From Solirubrobacteraceae bacterium (lineage in GTDB: Bacteria > Actinomycetota > Thermoleophilia > Solirubrobacterales > Solirubrobacteraceae), in the NCBI GenBank assembly GCA_029263125.1, contig JAJCYD010000010.1, positions 1 through 64,000 on the forward strand: a stretch of DNA of 64,000 nt, in the 5' to 3' direction. Each line of letters opens with the position of its first letter. Position 1 is the first letter of the stretch. Under the pieces are notes generated by a model. That model made no database searches and was not told the origin of the DNA. It saw nothing but the letters and a program-made list of their open reading frames with translations. Of this stretch, positions 17,663-24,872 are shown in pieces. Both the position numbers and the translations under genes were made by a program.

Positions 17663-18835
17663 TCACAGAGTCTCCACGCGATCGGCCGCGCGCGACGCGC
17701 CGTCGTTGACCTCCGCCCAGGTACGCAGCTCGCGAGCGCGGTCGAGCAGTTTCGGTCGTGCCTGAGCCCGGCCGACCGCCAGCGCCAGACCGCGGGCTCC
17801 GACCATCCTCCTGGGCAGGCGCACGCCGACGCCCGCCCAGTCGATTCGCGCCGCGTTCTCGTTCATGTCGCCCGCCGCCGGGACGGCGACGACCGCGCAG
17901 CCGCTTGCCAGCGCCCGTACGACCGTGCCGTGACCGCCGTGGCATACGACGAGGTCGCACGTGGGCATGGTGCGGGCGTAGGACAGCCACTCGACGACAT
18001 GCGCGTTGTCGGGGATCTCGAGCGGCGGATCGGGGTCGCGACGATTCCACGTCGCCAGCACGCGAACGTCCATCGCCGCGAGGCCCTCCAGCGAGCCGCG
18101 CAGCAGGCGGTGCTCGGCGTCCTGGGACGTCGACGGCGCGACGAGGACGAGCGGGCCGTCACCCGGCGGCAGCGCGACGTCCCGTGACGGCGGCTCCCAC
18201 AGCAGGGGGCCGACGACGTGCGTGGTGGCCGGCCAGGCGCGTGGATACTCCAGCTGGGGAAAGGTGCCGACGAGGCACAGACGGCGGCTGATGCCCCCGT
18301 GGACGTGATCCAGCGCCGGCAGGCCGAGGCGCTCGCGTGTCGCGTTGAGCTCGCGGCGTCCGAGTGCCAGCCCACGGCGCATCAACGGATCGGCCCCGCG
18401 CCACAGCACGCTTCCAACCGCGGTCCTCGGCAGGCGAGCGCCGCTTGAGTAGGGCGCTGCGCCCGCGGGAACGCGCGGATCGACGTGGGGGATGAGCGTC
18501 GCAGCCGGCACGCCCTCGAGCTCGGCCGCGAGAGCTGGGGCGAGCGTCAGGATGTCCGCCACGACGGCGTCGGGCGCGACGGATACGACGAGCGGCACGG
18601 TGTCGCGGGTCGCTCGCTCGACGGCCTCATAGGGGGAGAGCGGACGCTGCTGGGTAGGGAAGACCGGGTACTCAGGGGCCGGGGCGAACGCCATGCCCTC
18701 CGTCTCGACGTGCTCGCGCCAGCGCGTCCACGTCTGCAGCGTCACGTCGTGGCCGCGACGCGCGAGCTCGCGGCCGAGGGCGATCATCGGGAACGCGTGT
18801 CCCGGATCGCCGAACGCGCCGAGCAGGATCTTCAG
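17663..18835 (-). CDS. UDP-glycosyltransferase, GT1/MGT family
   Basis: This protein of about 390 residues is a GT-B fold glycosyltransferase that would transfer a sugar from a UDP donor to a small lipophilic acceptor. Its N-terminal strand is LKILLGAFGDPGHAFPMIALG. The C-terminal donor site has VVCHGGHGTVVRAL followed by GCAVVAVPAAGDMNENA, the typical HGG-T and later acidic motif. The reading frame runs back into the upstream LLM gene with arginine-rich sequence, so the most likely start is CTG at 18835, overlapping the LLM stop as CTGA. A later ATG at Met-Ile-Ala-Leu would remove the first beta strand. The acceptor is unknown. Confidence 0.8.
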   Translation of the reverse strand: MKILLGAFGDPGHAFPMIALGRELARRGHDVTLQTWTRWREHVETEGMAFAPAPEYPVFPTQQRPLSPYEAVERATRDTVPLVVSVAPDAVVADILTLAPALAAELEGVPAATLIPHVDPRVPAGAAPYSSGARLPRTAVGSVLWRGADPLMRRGLALGRRELNATRERLGLPALDHVHGGISRRLCLVGTFPQLEYPRAWPATTHVVGPLLWEPPSRDVALPPGDGPLVLVAPSTSQDAEHRLLRGSLEGLAAMDVRVLATWNRRDPDPPLEIPDNAHVVEWLSYARTMPTCDLVVCHGGHGTVVRALASGCAVVAVPAAGDMNENAARIDWAGVGVRLPRRMVGARGLALAVGRAQARPKLLDRARELRTWAEVNDGASRAADRVETL

Positions 18836-19866
18836 CTCGCGAGCTCCGCGACGAGCCGCAGCTGGGTCAGACGCTCCTCGCGCGTGAAGGCCAGCGGGCT
18901 GACGCCGAGCGTCCCGACGCCGGCGTCGCGGTACACCGCGAGGCGCTCGCGCACATGGTCGGGCGGCCCGCACAGGGCGACCATGTCGATCAGCTCGTCC
19001 GACAGGCGCGCCGCCGCTTCGTCGCGCTTGCCGTCGAGGTAGAGGTCTTGCACGTCGGCGGCCTCCTGCTCGAAGCCGTAGCGCTGCACGAGGGCGTTGT
19101 AGAAGTTCTGCTTGCGCGATCCCATCCCGCCGACGTACAGCGCCAGCAGCGGACGCACGAGATCGCGGCCGGCGGCGATGTCGTCGGTGATCGACACGTA
19201 GACCGTCGGCGCGATGTCGAAGTCCTCAAGTGAGCGACCGCTGCGCGCGGCGCCTTCCTCCAGGAGCGGGCGCAGCTCGGCGACGTGCTCGGGTGAGAAC
19301 AGCGTCGGGATCCAGCCGTCGGCGATCTCGCCGGCCAGGCGCGTGTTGTTCGGACCGATCGCCGCGAGGTAGATCGGGATGCGCTCCTGGACGGGGGAGA
19401 TCGTGAGCTTGAGCGCCTTGCCGGGCCCGTCGGGCAACGGCAGCGTGAGCGTCTCGCCGTCGTACTCCAGGCGCTCGCGGGCCAGCACCTTGCGCACGAC
19501 CTCGACGTACTCGCGGGTGCGCTGCATCTGCTTGGCGAAGCGCTGCCCATGCCAGCCTTCGGCGACCTGAGGGCCTGAGGACCCGATGCCCAGCAGCATC
19601 CGCCCGCCGGAGAGCTGATCGATCGTGGCCGCCGTCATGGCCGTCAGCGCGGGGCTGCGGCCCGGCATCTGGAAGATCGCCGACCCGAGCTTGATCGTCG
19701 AGGTCAGACCCGCGAGCCAGCCGAGGACGGTCGCGGCGTCAGAGCCGTAGGCCTCGGCGGCCCAGACGGAGTCATAGCCCAGCCGTTCGGCCTCCTGGAC
19801 GATCGCGCGCTGATCGTCGGAGGACAGCCCCAGCCCCCAGTAGCCGATGTGGACCCCGAGCTTCAT
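18832..19866 (-). CDS. LLM-class F420-dependent oxidoreductase
   Basis: This 344-residue luciferase-like barrel protein would use reduced F420 (less likely FMN) for hydride transfer. Family features are the N-terminal MKLGVHIGYWG strand, AERLGYDSVWAAEAYGSDA, the glycine-rich GGRMLLGIGSSGPQVAEGWHG, and IPIYLAAIGPNNTRLAGEIADGW. It is similar in layout to mycobacterial F420-dependent reductases. It overlaps the downstream glycosyltransferase by four bases, so the two are probably cotranslated and may act in one modification pathway. A 12-base palindrome lies about 20 bases upstream. The substrate is unknown. Confidence 0.9.
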   Translation of the reverse strand: MKLGVHIGYWGLGLSSDDQRAIVQEAERLGYDSVWAAEAYGSDAATVLGWLAGLTSTIKLGSAIFQMPGRSPALTAMTAATIDQLSGGRMLLGIGSSGPQVAEGWHGQRFAKQMQRTREYVEVVRKVLARERLEYDGETLTLPLPDGPGKALKLTISPVQERIPIYLAAIGPNNTRLAGEIADGWIPTLFSPEHVAELRPLLEEGAARSGRSLEDFDIAPTVYVSITDDIAAGRDLVRPLLALYVGGMGSRKQNFYNALVQRYGFEQEAADVQDLYLDGKRDEAAARLSDELIDMVALCGPPDHVRERLAVYRDAGVGTLGVSPLAFTREERLTQLRLVAELAS

Positions 19867-19886
19867 CGCGGCTTCATCCTGGGTTG

Positions 19887-19898
19887 ATCTTGCAAGAT
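19887..19898. promoter_or_regulatory. 12-base palindrome between LLM and unknown gene (operator candidate)
   Basis: ATCTTGCAAGAT is a perfect palindrome in the 118-base divergent gap between the LLM oxidoreductase (minus) and the gene at 19985 (plus). It overlaps TATCTT, a possible -10 box of the LLM gene, so it could serve as an operator there. A TAGGTT candidate for the plus-strand gene is at 19945-19950. Confidence 0.4.
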
Positions 19899-19984
19899 AG
19901 CGTTCATTACCAGGGAATCAGTTGCTGCAGGCGACGGGCTCCCATAGGTTGGCCGCGTCCCGAGCGAACGGAAGAGAGCACCAT

Positions 19985-20638
19985 ATGACAACGCCCACGC
20001 CTCGCGAACAGTCCCTCGCGGATCTTCGCCAGTCGATCGACACATTGCCCGAGCGCACTCGGCGCGCGATGCTGTCGGGACTCGGCAACAACACCGTGAT
20101 CACCGGGGCGTTCAGCGACGGCAGCGGCGTGTGCCCGATGCTTGCGGCCCAGCGCGAGGGCGACCGCACGCGGTGCATGAGCTTCCCCGAGGCGTGGGAC
20201 CGCTTCACGGGCGTGCACGGGCGTTACATCACCCGTCAGGCGACCGCCGACGAGGTCCTGCACCTGCGGATGCAGCTCGAGGAGAGCCTGCAGGCCCCGC
20301 CGCCCGACACCCACGGCTTCGCCCAGGCGATCGCCGATCATGAGGCGACCGTCGCGGCTCGCCGCCGGCGCAGCCGCCAGGAGAGCGGGAACTTCGCCGT
20401 CGATCTCCGGGGCGCCGTCGAGCAGCATCGCGAGACCGCCCGTGATCGCCGCCACCGCGAGGCCACCGAGGTCGGCCTGGACTGGCTCTTCGAGGAGACG
20501 CTCGTGCTGCCCGAGGACTTCGGCGCAGAGCCCGTCGCCGAGCCCGAGCCCGAGGTGGCCGAGGCCGAGGAGTTCGACTTCTCGCGTGAGCCGGCGACGC
20601 TGTCGGCCAACCATCGCCGCCAGTCGATCCTGAAGTAG
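19985..20638 (+). CDS. Conserved-looking protein of unknown function (217 aa)
   Basis: I do not recognise this family. The 217-residue product is soluble and charged, with no signal peptide or membrane segment. The N-terminal half (to about residue 90) is well-formed and includes FSDGSGVCPMLAA and MSFPEAWDRFTG. A basic stretch of arginines near residues 125-132 follows, then an acidic C-terminus rich in Glu-Pro and Glu-Val repeats. The ATG is preceded by a GGAAGAGAG Shine-Dalgarno-like run, which fixes the start against an upstream TTG. It is monocistronic between divergent and convergent neighbours. Confidence 0.7.
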   Translation: MTTPTPREQSLADLRQSIDTLPERTRRAMLSGLGNNTVITGAFSDGSGVCPMLAAQREGDRTRCMSFPEAWDRFTGVHGRYITRQATADEVLHLRMQLEESLQAPPPDTHGFAQAIADHEATVAARRRRSRQESGNFAVDLRGAVEQHRETARDRRHREATEVGLDWLFEETLVLPEDFGAEPVAEPEPEVAEAEEFDFSREPATLSANHRRQSILK

Positions 20639-20642
20639 CGGC

Positions 20643-21380
20643 TCAGATCATCCCCTCCAGCTGCCTGCCGCCGGGCAGCTGGAAGACGATCTCCGGCACG
20701 ACACAACCGGCGGACAGCGTCAGCAGCATTCGCACCGCGGCGACGATGTCCGACGTCTGGATCATCTCCTGCGGGGCGACGCGATCGCGCACGAACTCCG
20801 TCATCGCCGTGTCGACGAACGCCGGGCACAGCGCCGTGGACTTGATGCCCCTGTCGCCCAGCTCGCGGTTCATCGCCTGCGTGAAGGCGATCACGCCGGC
20901 CTTCGTCGCGGAGTAGACGCTCAGCCACGCCTCGCCCTGCTTGCCGGCGACCGACGACGTGTTGACGACGAGCGCGTTTGCGTGTTCCTCGCCGGCCGCG
21001 CTCAGCAGGTCCAGCGCCTCGCGATAGAAGAGCGGCAGCGAGCGCAGGTTGGTGGCGAGCTGGATGTCCATCCGCTTGGCGGTCAGCTCGCCGATCGGAG
21101 CTCCGATCCCGATGCCGGCGTTGTTGACGAGCACGTCCAGGCGGCCGTAGGCGTTCGCGTGGTCGCTGACGACACGAGCGATGTCGGCCTCGTCGCCGAC
21201 GTTCGCCGCCGCGTGGCGCACGTCAAGTCCCTCGGCGCTGAGCTGGTCGTAGGCGACCTGCAGCTTCTGGGGCCTACGAGCGACGAGCGTGACGCCATGC
21301 CCTTCCTCGGCCAGCATCCTCGCGATCGCCAGGCCGATCCCGCTCGAAGCACCCGTCACGATCGCAGCGCGATCTGGCAT
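20643..21380 (-). CDS. Short-chain dehydrogenase/reductase
   Basis: This 245-residue NAD(P)-dependent oxidoreductase has the cofactor motif TGASSGIG at residues 9-16, followed by LVARRP, which suggests NADP preference. NNAG is at about residue 87, the catalytic Ser lies in NTSSVAG, and the YSATKAG motif supplies Tyr and Lys. Its length is typical of classical SDRs. The GGGAAGGGA run before the ATG is a good Shine-Dalgarno sequence. It is divergent from the lipoprotein at 21450 and convergent with the unknown gene at 19985. The substrate is not predictable. Confidence 0.9.
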   Translation of the reverse strand: MPDRAAIVTGASSGIGLAIARMLAEEGHGVTLVARRPQKLQVAYDQLSAEGLDVRHAAANVGDEADIARVVSDHANAYGRLDVLVNNAGIGIGAPIGELTAKRMDIQLATNLRSLPLFYREALDLLSAAGEEHANALVVNTSSVAGKQGEAWLSVYSATKAGVIAFTQAMNRELGDRGIKSTALCPAFVDTAMTEFVRDRVAPQEMIQTSDIVAAVRMLLTLSAGCVVPEIVFQLPGGRQLEGMI

Positions 21381-21436
21381 GCGGTCCCTTCCCTCGGCGT
21401 CGTCGATGAGCTGCGCTATCCAATCACGAGACGACC

Positions 21437-21442
21437 TAGAGT
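21437..21442 (+). promoter_or_regulatory. Putative -10 box of the thioredoxin-fold lipoprotein gene
   Basis: TAGAGT ends 7 bases before the ATG at 21450. This spacing leaves no room for a Shine-Dalgarno sequence, and it supports this ATG over the long upstream extension of the same frame. Confidence 0.5.
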
Positions 21443-21449
21443 TCGCGCA

Positions 21450-22424
21450 ATGACCCGCACGCTCGCGATCCTCCTGTCCGCCGTGTTCGTGCTGTCCGCC
21501 TGCGGTTCGGGCGACGAGGGCGGCGCGGCCTCGGCGCCCGCCGAGCCGCCGGCCGCGCAGGCGTCGGACTTCCCGTCGGCAGCGGGCAAGACCCTGACGC
21601 AGCTCACCGAGGGGCTGAAGGACGACGCGGTCCTGCTGCCCAGCAGCGCCACCTCGCAGCAGGTCGGCAGCGAGAACCGGCTGGGGTTCATCGTGGTCGA
21701 CAAGGCCAACAAGCGCGTTGAGCCCACGGCCGTGGCGGTGTACACCGCGCGCGAGGACGGCACGCAGGTCCGCGGGCCCTTCGTCGCACGCCAGGAGTCA
21801 TTGGACGTCGCGACGCCCTACCGCAGCGCCCAGACGGTGTCCGATCTGGCGGAGGGCAAGATCTTCTACCTGGCGTCGCCGGAGTTCGCCTCGGCCGGGC
21901 CGCGAGTGGTGATCGGCCTCGCGATGGTCGACGGCGAGATGGTCGTCGCCTCGCCGACGATGGCGCTGTCCGTGGGCGCCAAGAACGGCCCGCCGGATGT
22001 CGGGGATCGAGCGATCCGCGTCCACACGCTGACGGGCGCGGACGTCGGTGGCAACCTCACGAAGATCAGCACGCGCGTGCCGCCGGCCCCCAAGCTCCTG
22101 AATACGGACTTCGCCGACGTCCTGGGCAAGAAGCCGGTCGTGCTGCAGTTCGCCACGCCCGCTCTGTGCTCGTCTCGCACGTGCGGCCCGGTCGTCGACA
22201 TCGCCGAGCAGGTCCGCGCCCAGAACGGCAAGGGCGTCGCGTTCATCCAGCAGGAGATCTACGTCGACAACACGCCACCGAAGCTGCGCCCACAGGTGCA
22301 GAAGTGGCGCCTGCAGACCGAGCCCTGGCTGTTCGTCATCGACCGCAAGGGGATCATCACCGCGCGCTTCGAGGGCGTCTTCTCGGCCGGCGAGCTCGCC
22401 CGCGCGGTCGCACAGGTCCAGTAG
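21450..22424 (+). CDS. Lipoprotein with C-terminal thioredoxin-like domain
   Basis: This 324-residue protein has a signal peptide ending in an LSAC lipobox (about residue 19) and a short low-complexity Ala/Pro linker. A beta-rich middle domain is followed by a thioredoxin-like domain from about residue 215 with KPVVLQFATPALCSSRTCGP. The two Cys are separated by four residues rather than the canonical two, so ordinary disulfide oxidoreductase activity is doubtful. A redox, copper or cluster chaperone role like SCO proteins is possible. It is extracytoplasmic and monocistronic, just before a tRNA gene. Confidence 0.8.
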   Translation: MTRTLAILLSAVFVLSACGSGDEGGAASAPAEPPAAQASDFPSAAGKTLTQLTEGLKDDAVLLPSSATSQQVGSENRLGFIVVDKANKRVEPTAVAVYTAREDGTQVRGPFVARQESLDVATPYRSAQTVSDLAEGKIFYLASPEFASAGPRVVIGLAMVDGEMVVASPTMALSVGAKNGPPDVGDRAIRVHTLTGADVGGNLTKISTRVPPAPKLLNTDFADVLGKKPVVLQFATPALCSSRTCGPVVDIAEQVRAQNGKGVAFIQQEIYVDNTPPKLRPQVQKWRLQTEPWLFVIDRKGIITARFEGVFSAGELARAVAQVQ

Positions 22425-22441
22425 CGGTACGTTCTGCGCCC

Positions 22442-22514
22442 GGGCCGGTAGCTCAGTGGTCAGAGCAGCGGACTCATAATCCGTCAGACGTAGGTTCGAG
22501 TCCTACCCGGCCCA
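22442..22514 (+). tRNA. tRNA with CAU anticodon (Met, or Ile2 after lysidine modification)
   Basis: This is a 73-base cloverleaf with acceptor GGGCCGG/CCGGCCC, discriminator A, T arm GTAGG-TTCGAGT-CCTAC and anticodon loop CTCATAA (CAT at 22475-22477). The first pair is G-C, so it is not the initiator. By eye I cannot separate elongator Met from the Ile2 type that TilS modifies. CCA is not encoded. It is followed by a decayed accessory stretch. Confidence 0.93.
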
Positions 22515-22780
22515 TGGCCGTCAAGGCTGAGCAGGCCTGCAGTCGGAGCCGGTCCAGCTTCCAGCAGCGCGCACCGAGAGCTCGGCCAAGCTCAACTCTT
22601 CGGGTCGGGGCATGATCCAACCGACCCCATCGGCCCACTCTTGTTCGGACGTATCACCGAGCCGGTCGTGTGCGACAGTGGTTGGGCCCGGCTGCTGGAT
22701 GTCGGCGACGGGCTCGTGTGGGGTCCGATGCGCAGGTCGCCCCGGCGCGCTTGGCGACCCCGGTCGGGATTCATACAGTG
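22515..22780. other. Gene-free stretch after the CAU tRNA
   Basis: I see no gene I can support in these 266 bases. Several frames are open on both strands but none shows a start with a promoter or Shine-Dalgarno sequence, and none gives a recognisable family. A plus-strand run reading LFGRITEPVV near 22640 looks faintly protein-like, so this may be remnant coding DNA belonging to the decayed locus downstream. Confidence 0.4.
22774..22779 (+). promoter_or_regulatory. Putative -10 box of the decayed antitoxin gene
   Basis: TACAGT ends 7 bases before GTG at 22787 and 1 base before ATG at 22781. It matches the leaderless-type boxes of intact genes here, so the promoter seems to have outlived the reading frame it served. 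Confidence 0.35.
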
Positions 22781-22947
22781 ATGGCTGTGTCGATTGCCGA
22801 CCAACCCGACGAGCCGCGAGTGCGTGTCTATCCGCCCGACGAGGCTCTGCGGCGCCAAGCCCCTTCCGCCTCGGGAGCGCTTCGTCGTCGAGGACATTCC
22901 CCAGGGCTGAGTGGGCGGCATTTCAGGAGGCGCTGGCCGAGGGATGA
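22781..22947 (+). pseudogene. Decayed antitoxin (VapB-like) gene
   Basis: The likely antitoxin is readable only by switching frame twice. It begins in one frame with MAVSIADQPDEPRVRVY, continues in a second with PLPPRERFVVEDIPQ (about 22859-22910), and ends in a third with EWAAFQEALAEG before a TGA at 22945. That final segment resembles the C-termini of antitoxins that end at an ATGA overlap with a toxin. Two indels therefore break it. The family assignment is by pattern memory and is moderate; the presence of broken coding frames is clearer than the name. Confidence 0.5.
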
Positions 22948-23041
22948 CCGACGTTCGCCCGGTGGGCGTGGTCGTCGACACGACGCGGTGTTCAGCGCGG
23001 CCCCTGGGCTAGAGCTTCCTTCCGCCCTTCCGCAGACGTAG
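22944..23041 (+). pseudogene. Truncated PIN-domain (VapC-like) toxin gene
   Basis: An ATG overlaps the antitoxin stop (ATGA). It reads MTDVRPVGVVVDT, a typical first strand of a PIN nuclease with its first catalytic Asp. After a shift near 22983 the neighbouring frame reads DAVFSA, which is what normally follows. The frame stops by 23041, so at least 80% of a normal PIN domain (about 130 residues) is missing, with the other catalytic acids. It is non-functional as it stands. Confidence 0.5.
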
Positions 23042-23119
23042 CCGGGCGCTGGGTCAAGGGCGCAATGCCCGGGGACGCCTGCGCCACCCATTCGACGAGG
23101 CGCCGCTGGGTCGCTTGTC

Positions 23120-23125
23120 TACGGT
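23120..23125 (+). promoter_or_regulatory. Putative -10 box of the membrane rhodanese gene
   Basis: TACGGT ends 6 bases before the GTG at 23132 with no Shine-Dalgarno sequence between them. It fixes the GTG as the probable start. Confidence 0.5.
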
Positions 23126-23131
23126 ACTGGT

Positions 23132-23884
23132 GTGAGCGATCGAGCTGATGGGAAGTCGCAGCGATCCGGCCGCAGCAGTTCCACGCGCGGCCCGGTCGCG
23201 CGCTGCGATGCCACGCCGGTGGCGCGCCGTGGCTTGGTGCTCGCCGCCGCGGCGAGCAGTGCCGCGCTGATCGCGGAAGCGCTGCACGGTGCGGAGGACG
23301 TCCGAGCGGGAGTCGGGCCGGCGCCGGCGCTCGTCGTGCTGCTGGCCGTCCAGCTGGTAGCGATCGTGGCGGCGCTCATGGGCCGGCGCTGGGGCGTGCG
23401 CATCGTGCTGGCGGTTGCCGTCGGCTGGGTCATCGGCGCGCTCGTCGACCACGTGCTGGTGTTCACCGATCCGGCGGGATTTCGTGACGGATGGTCGTCC
23501 ACGCTGGCCGTGTTCGCGTTGATCGCGCTCAACACGGCCAGCGCGATGTTCGCGCTCGCGCCGTCGATGCCGGCACGCTGGGACACGCTGAAGACCCCGG
23601 TGGCCGACGCGTGGCCCGCAGCGGACCGCGGCCGAATCTTCGTCCTCGATGTCCGCACACCTCGCGAGCGCGCCAGCGGGATGATCCCCGGGGCCGCGGT
23701 CGCCTCCTGGCGCGACCCCGTGGCTCCCGATGACTGTCGGGAAGTCCTCGTCGTTTGCTCCCACGGCGCCCGCTCGCTCAGCGCCGCCCGCACCCTGCAC
23801 GACCGCGGCGTCGATGCGCGATCGCTCAGCGGCGGCATGAACGCCTACCGCCGCGACGGCCTTCCACTCGATCGCCAATCGTGA
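23132..23884 (+). CDS. Membrane-anchored rhodanese-domain protein
   Basis: This 250-residue protein has a cytosolic arginine-rich N-terminus and four hydrophobic segments (about residues 32-50, 63-82, 88-108 and 118-138). A C-terminal rhodanese domain runs from about residue 165 to the end. The rhodanese motif LDVRTPRERASGMIPGA is followed by VVCSHGARS, whose Cys is the persulfide-carrying nucleophile, and LSGGMNAYRRDGLPL closes the domain. It would move sulfane sulfur at the membrane surface; the acceptor is unknown. The leaderless-type promoter suggests it is transcribed alone. Confidence 0.82.
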   Translation: MSDRADGKSQRSGRSSSTRGPVARCDATPVARRGLVLAAAASSAALIAEALHGAEDVRAGVGPAPALVVLLAVQLVAIVAALMGRRWGVRIVLAVAVGWVIGALVDHVLVFTDPAGFRDGWSSTLAVFALIALNTASAMFALAPSMPARWDTLKTPVADAWPAADRGRIFVLDVRTPRERASGMIPGAAVASWRDPVAPDDCREVLVVCSHGARSLSAARTLHDRGVDARSLSGGMNAYRRDGLPLDRQS

Positions 23885-24033
23885 CGATGATCGTCGGCGG
23901 CGGCGGCCACACGACGCCATCACCATGACGTCGATCCCGCGCCGGGCCGCGGCACCACTCAAGCAGTGCTCACGATGGCGCCCGATGTGAGACGCGCGAC
24001 ATGATCTCGGTTTCAGCGCAGCGACTGAGCATC

Positions 24034-24058
24034 CACGACGCGTGAGCCACGCGTCGTG
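24034..24058. terminator. Strong hairpin, 11-base perfect stem (terminator candidate)
   Basis: CACGACGCGTG and CACGCGTCGTG pair perfectly around the loop AGC. The hairpin lies 150 bases after the rhodanese stop and about 27 bases before the next -10 box. No T-run follows. It would end the rhodanese transcript or insulate the small-gene promoter; an operator role is also possible because it is close to the -35 region. Confidence 0.5.
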
Positions 24059-24084
24059 CGCGGTGACGTCGGCGCCGGCGTGAT

Positions 24085-24090
24085 TAGGCT
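24085..24090 (+). promoter_or_regulatory. Putative -10 box deciding the start of the 84-aa gene
   Basis: TAGGCT ends 6 bases before ATG at 24097 and directly abuts another in-frame ATG at 24091. By the spacing rule seen at other genes in this window, the second ATG is the more likely start. Confidence 0.5.
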
Positions 24091-24096
24091 ATGCCG

Positions 24097-24351
24097 ATGG
24101 ATTCGGAGTCCGGTCGCCCAGGCGACGTCAGCGACAAGGCGATCATCGAGCTGGGACCGATCGCGACGCGGCTGCGCGAGGAGGTCGAGCTCGACGATCG
24201 CAGCTGGGATCTCGTCGTCAAGGCGCTCACGCGCGCGCTGATGGCGGGCGTGCGGATTGGCGGGGCAGAGGTGGCGGCGCAGGCGATCGAGAGCGGACTC
24301 CCGATCACGCTCAACATGGAGGTCGACGCCGGCGAGTCCGACGACGACTGA
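24097..24351 (+). CDS. Small acidic protein of unknown function (84 aa)
   Basis: I do not recognise this protein. It has 84 residues (two more if the ATG at 24091 is used) and a predicted helical core of about 60 residues (KAIIELGPIATRLREEV and SWDLVVKALTRALMAGV). It ends in an acidic tail, EVDAGESDDD. There is no signal peptide, membrane segment or cysteine. It is followed after 80 bases by two even smaller paralogous genes in the same direction. The helical-plus-acidic layout would fit a partner-binding or anti-factor protein, which is speculative. Confidence 0.65.
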   Translation: MDSESGRPGDVSDKAIIELGPIATRLREEVELDDRSWDLVVKALTRALMAGVRIGGAEVAAQAIESGLPITLNMEVDAGESDDD

Positions 24352-24431
24352 GCTGAGCCCGGCGGGTGCGCGATACTGGGCACTGCCGAGGTGGCGCCAC
24401 GCCGCCGCTGATGTGACGCAAAGGGGATGAG

Positions 24432-24632
24432 ATGGGCGAACTGCTGCGCAAGATGTTCCGAGGCGACTACGACAGCAAGTCCGACGACCAGCTCGAGTCC
24501 GTCGCGGAGGGCGCGCTCATGATGCAGGAGCAGCTCGCTCGCGACATCATCTCGCTGGCCGAGGAGGCCGGGCTGCCCCGCTCGGATGTGCGCGTCGTGC
24601 GTGCCACCGAGCTGTTCGAGAAGTTGAAGTAG
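24432..24632 (+). CDS. Small helical protein, paralogue A (66 aa)
   Basis: This 66-residue protein has a good Shine-Dalgarno run (AAAGGGGA) before its ATG. It shares length, opening and internal pattern with the next gene: a basic N-terminus of the form MG-x-x-x-R-x-x, an acidic stretch, then a long helix where GALMMQEQLARDIISL aligns with SALRMQLLLSRDVLAI. The two are therefore tandem duplicates that have diverged strongly. The function is unknown. It is too small for an enzyme; an amphipathic helix for protein or membrane contact is plausible. Confidence 0.7.
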   Translation: MGELLRKMFRGDYDSKSDDQLESVAEGALMMQEQLARDIISLAEEAGLPRSDVRVVRATELFEKLK

Positions 24633-24639
24633 GCAGAGC

Positions 24640-24852
24640 ATGGGCTACTACATCCGCAGGCTGCTGGGCATGAACCACGAGTTTGAGTCCCGCGAGGAGA
24701 TCGTCCAGTGCGCCGAGTCCGCGCTGCGCATGCAGCTGCTGCTGTCGCGCGACGTCCTCGCGATCACCGAGCTGCTGGCGCTCCCCGACGAATACAAGAT
24801 CGAGGACCGCCGGATCCAGCGGGCACGCGAGTCCGTTCGGATCCTCGGGTAG
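24640..24852 (+). CDS. Small helical protein, paralogue B (70 aa)
   Basis: This 70-residue protein starts 7 bases after paralogue A, so the two are surely cotranscribed. Its N-terminal MGYYIRRLLGM is more hydrophobic and basic than that of A, and the helix SALRMQLLLSRDVLAITELLAL is followed by IEDRRIQRARESVRIL. The aligned positions with A include the Glu-Ser/Glu-Gly before the helix, Met-Gln, Arg-Asp, and the C-terminal Arg-Ala-x-Glu. The function is unknown. Confidence 0.7.
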   Translation: MGYYIRRLLGMNHEFESREEIVQCAESALRMQLLLSRDVLAITELLALPDEYKIEDRRIQRARESVRILG

Positions 24853-24872
24853 GCGGCATCCGACGGGCGCGC

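Noticed and set aside
22592-22981. Minus-strand frame of 129 codons after the CAU tRNA
   Set aside because: Low-complexity Ser/Pro/Arg composition, no promoter or ribosome site, and opposite the decayed toxin-antitoxin genes.
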